A DNA stretch of 64,000 nucleotides, taken from JAWXCB01 sp034440455. Lineage in GTDB: Bacteria > Bacteroidota > Bacteroidia > Chitinophagales > CAIOSU01. A program made the translations under genes and the position numbers. The notes under the pieces are model-generated. The model was not told where the DNA came from. It saw nothing but the letters and a program-made list of their open reading frames with translations, and did no database searches. Each line of letters opens with the position of its first letter. Position 1 is the first letter of the stretch. Shown here piece by piece: positions 62,018 to 64,000 of the stretch. The stretch is taken from the NCBI GenBank assembly GCA_034440455.1, contig JAWXCB010000125.1, positions 1 to 64,000 of the forward strand, read 5' to 3'.

Positions 62018-62069
62018 CGTCATTCTGAGCGACAGTGAAGAATCTCTAAATTCATTTTAGAGATTCTTC
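62018..62069. repeat. Hairpin repeat with CGTCATTCTGAGCG flank
   Basis: GAAGAATCTCTAAA (62037-62050) and TTTAGAGATTCTTC (62056-62069) form a perfect 14-bp stem. The left flank CGTCATTCTGAGCG marks the GTCATnCTGAG family as at 16423. It lies between the COX24-like gene and RNase E/G and may tune expression. Confidence 0.75.
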
Positions 62070-62125
62070 TCGTTTGCTTACGTGATGAGTTGAGTGCATA
62101 GGGCAGCCTACAAAAACATATTGAA

Positions 62126-63673
62126 GTGAATAGGGAATTAATTATTAACTCCACCCCGGAAAAGGTGGACATCGCTCTGCTCGAAGACAAAGGGCTTGTA
62201 GAAATTCATCACGAAAAAGGTGAGGATGATTTTATACCGGGAGATATTTATCTCGGGAAAATCACCAAACTCGCCCCCAGTTTGAATGCCGCCTTTGTGG
62301 ACGTGGGCTACATCAAAGATGCTTTTCTGCATTACACCGACCTCAGCCCGCAGTTCAGAACACTGAACAAAATTGTGAAAGCTTCTATTGCTGGCGATGA
62401 ATCCTACATCAATCTCAACAACCTGAAATACGAACAGGAAATCGTCAAAACAGGGAAGGTGAATGATGTATTGCAGGCAAAGCAATCTGTGCTTGTTCAG
62501 ATTTTGAAAGAGCCAATCAGCACGAAAGGACCACGACTAACCTGCGAAATTTCCGTGCCGGGAAGATTCCTGGTGTTGTTGCCGATGAATGAGTCCATCG
62601 GAGTTTCAAAAAAAATTCCCTCCGCTGATGAACGCAAGCGCTTGCAGCGCCTGATGGAAAGCATTCGTCCAAAAAATTTTGGCGTGGTGGTGCGCACAGT
62701 AGCTGAAGGCAAAAGCGCTGCCGAACTGCATGACGACCTCAACGGGTTGGTGAAGAAATGGGAAGCGATGGTGAATAACCTGAAAGGCGCTGTGCCGGTG
62801 GCAAAAGTGCATAAAGAGATGCGCAAAACATCAAGCATCGTGCGCGACCTGCTGAATGCCTCGTTCAACAGCATCGTGATAAATGACCATCCCTTATTTT
62901 TAGAAGTTCAGAGTTACATCGGAAAAATTCTGCCGGAGAAGAGAAACATCGTTACCCTGCACAAAGCAGCACAGCCGATTTTTGACTATTACGGAGTAAC
63001 GCGTCAAATCAAAACGCTTTTCGGGAAAACGGTAACGATTCCCGGTGGAGCCTATCTGGTGATTGAACACACCGAAGCAATGCATGTGATTGACGTGAAC
63101 AGCGGTCAGAAGATGAGCAAGCTGAATGATCAGGAAACTACTGCCCTCAATATTAATCGTGAAGCCGCGAAAGAGGTAGTGCGCCAGTTGCGCCTCCGCG
63201 ATTTGGGCGGCATCATCGTGGTAGATTTCATTGACATGCGCAATCCCAACAACAGGAAAATTTTGTTCAGCCACATGAGCGCTCTGATGAAGAGCGACCG
63301 CGCCCGCCACACCATTTTGCCGTTGAGCAAATTCGGAATCATGCAGATAACGCGTGAGCGCACCCGCCCTCAGGTGGACATCGCCACCAGTGAAGTGTGT
63401 TCATCCTGCAACGGCACCGGCAAAGTGGAAGCAACACTTCTTATTACCGATGTGATTGAGCGTGATTTTGAAGCATTAATGGAAAAAGGGCTGCACATAA
63501 ACATCTTGGCGCATCCTTTCATTGCAGCTTATTTTTCACAAGGGTTACTCTCGAAAAAGCACAAGTGGAGTTGGAAGTATAAAAAACGCATCAACATTCA
63601 TCCCAATGCGGACTATCACCTCACGGAATATCATTTCATAGATGCAAAAACGGGAGAGGAAGTGGTGGTTTGA
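62126..63673 (+). CDS. Ribonuclease E/G family protein
   Basis: 515 residues, GTG start. Order: an S1 RNA-binding domain (IYLGKITKLAPSLNAAFVDV), the RNase H-like and DNase I-like catalytic core with metal ligands in HVIDVNSGQ and IIVVDFIDM, and the Zn-link Cys pair CSSCNGTG that joins two subunits. RNase G-sized, without the long RNase E tail. It processes rRNA ends and starts mRNA decay. Confidence 0.95.
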   Translation: MNRELIINSTPEKVDIALLEDKGLVEIHHEKGEDDFIPGDIYLGKITKLAPSLNAAFVDVGYIKDAFLHYTDLSPQFRTLNKIVKASIAGDESYINLNNLKYEQEIVKTGKVNDVLQAKQSVLVQILKEPISTKGPRLTCEISVPGRFLVLLPMNESIGVSKKIPSADERKRLQRLMESIRPKNFGVVVRTVAEGKSAAELHDDLNGLVKKWEAMVNNLKGAVPVAKVHKEMRKTSSIVRDLLNASFNSIVINDHPLFLEVQSYIGKILPEKRNIVTLHKAAQPIFDYYGVTRQIKTLFGKTVTIPGGAYLVIEHTEAMHVIDVNSGQKMSKLNDQETTALNINREAAKEVVRQLRLRDLGGIIVVDFIDMRNPNNRKILFSHMSALMKSDRARHTILPLSKFGIMQITRERTRPQVDIATSEVCSSCNGTGKVEATLLITDVIERDFEALMEKGLHINILAHPFIAAYFSQGLLSKKHKWSWKYKKRINIHPNADYHLTEYHFIDAKTGEEVVV

Positions 63674-63680
63674 AGTTGAA

Positions 63681-64000
63681 TTACTTAATCATCTTCAAAT
63701 ACCGGTTCAACTGCTCAATGAAATAATTCATGTCCCGTTTGCCATTCATGTCAATCATCAGGTCGTAGCAATAAGTTTTTCCTGGAATAAATCTTCCCAC
63801 GCGATAGGTCGCGTTTGACAACGCGCAGATATATTCCAGCGGAAGGCACTCTTCCGTGCAAAGATTAATGAGCAAGTCATACTTTTTCGTAATCAACTCT
63901 TCCACTTTCGGATGTTGTGGAATGAACAGCCAGTTCACCTGCTGCTTCGTCATATATTCAAATGGGAGGCTGCCTGCGGGTTGATTATGATTTAAAAAAG
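63681..64000 (-). CDS. DUF6913 family protein, truncated by the window edge
   Basis: Stop at 63681. The frame stays open beyond the first ATG (63953) to the window end, giving FLNHNQPAGSLPFEY before MTKQQVNW, so the gene begins outside the window. The visible 106 residues match the C-terminal part of DUF6913 (YDLLINLCTEECLPLEYICA, RVGRFIPGKTYCYDLMID). Function unknown. Confidence 0.8.
   Translation of the reverse strand, partial: FLNHNQPAGSLPFEYMTKQQVNWLFIPQHPKVEELITKKYDLLINLCTEECLPLEYICALSNATYRVGRFIPGKTYCYDLMIDMNGKRDMNYFIEQLNRYLKMIK

Noticed and set aside
1..64000. CRISPR array, tRNA, rRNA, tmRNA or phage genes
   Set aside because: None recognised on reading both strands of the intergenic regions; a tRNAscan or covariance search was not possible.

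Overview
The window looks like chromosomal DNA from a member of the Bacteroidota. The main signs are a type IX secretion (T9SS) type A cargo protein, a very large SprB-repeat protein with a type B (gliding-motility) C-terminus, the gldE-gldD pair behind ssb, and several families largely confined to that phylum (DUF5606, DUF4290 next to murA, DUF4292, DUF6913). Many starts lack a clear Shine-Dalgarno, and a few promoters resemble the TTTG/TAnnTTTG type. No rRNA, tRNA, CRISPR array, phage or transposase gene was recognised. Most of the content is housekeeping.

Layout. 0.3-10.1 kb: DUF218 protein, T9SS cargo protein, uvrB, divergent DUF5606 gene, an AarF-like kinase with a TetR-like partner, a probable SRPBCC gene remnant, and a BatA-type protein. 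10.3-18 kb: SprB-repeat adhesin-like protein, a strong terminator, an Nramp-UspA fusion behind a palindrome, IMPase and NUDIX hydrolase. 18-31.3 kb, minus strand: YHS lipoprotein, WDG-repeat protein, MltD-like transglycosylase, gatA, tatA, DUF4926/DUF6883 pair, then a cell-envelope cluster (flippase, dut, nucleotidyltransferase, TPR lipoprotein, DUF4292 lipoprotein, EnvC-like protein) interrupted by a UPF0175/DUF3368 toxin-antitoxin module. 31.4-40 kb: rraA, ABC exporter, rnhB, a glutamine-synthetase-like enzyme with an ethanolamine-type permease, DoxX, DUF2237 and an unknown exported pair. 40-46 kb: DUF4290-murA, a truncated 3-hydroxyacyl-CoA-dehydrogenase-like protein, a deacetylase/GNAT pair, and upp. 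46-53.5 kb: QueF-like protein, mutY, ssb, gldE, gldD, a ParE-type module, recG and a tiny lipoprotein. 53.6-64 kb: NicO transporter, trhO, an outer-membrane-like protein, split metH under a SAM-I riboswitch, HU, TPR protein, a 31-residue basic protein, RNase E/G and an edge-truncated DUF6913 gene.

Two themes stand out. First, several families of short palindromic repeats fill the gaps between genes and have also entered reading frames: in gatA, in the N-terminal tail of the EnvC-like protein, in the leader of gldD, and at the C-terminus of trhO. Second, several enzymes carry altered key residues: MurA has Asp at the fosfomycin-target Cys position, the QueF-family protein lacks the catalytic Cys, the LytM domain lacks metal ligands, and the 3-hydroxyacyl-CoA-dehydrogenase homologue lacks a recognisable NAD-binding motif. 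No clearly new multi-gene defence or biosynthetic system was found; the least understood loci are the WDG-repeat protein, the exported pair at 38.5-39.9 kb and the QueF-like protein.
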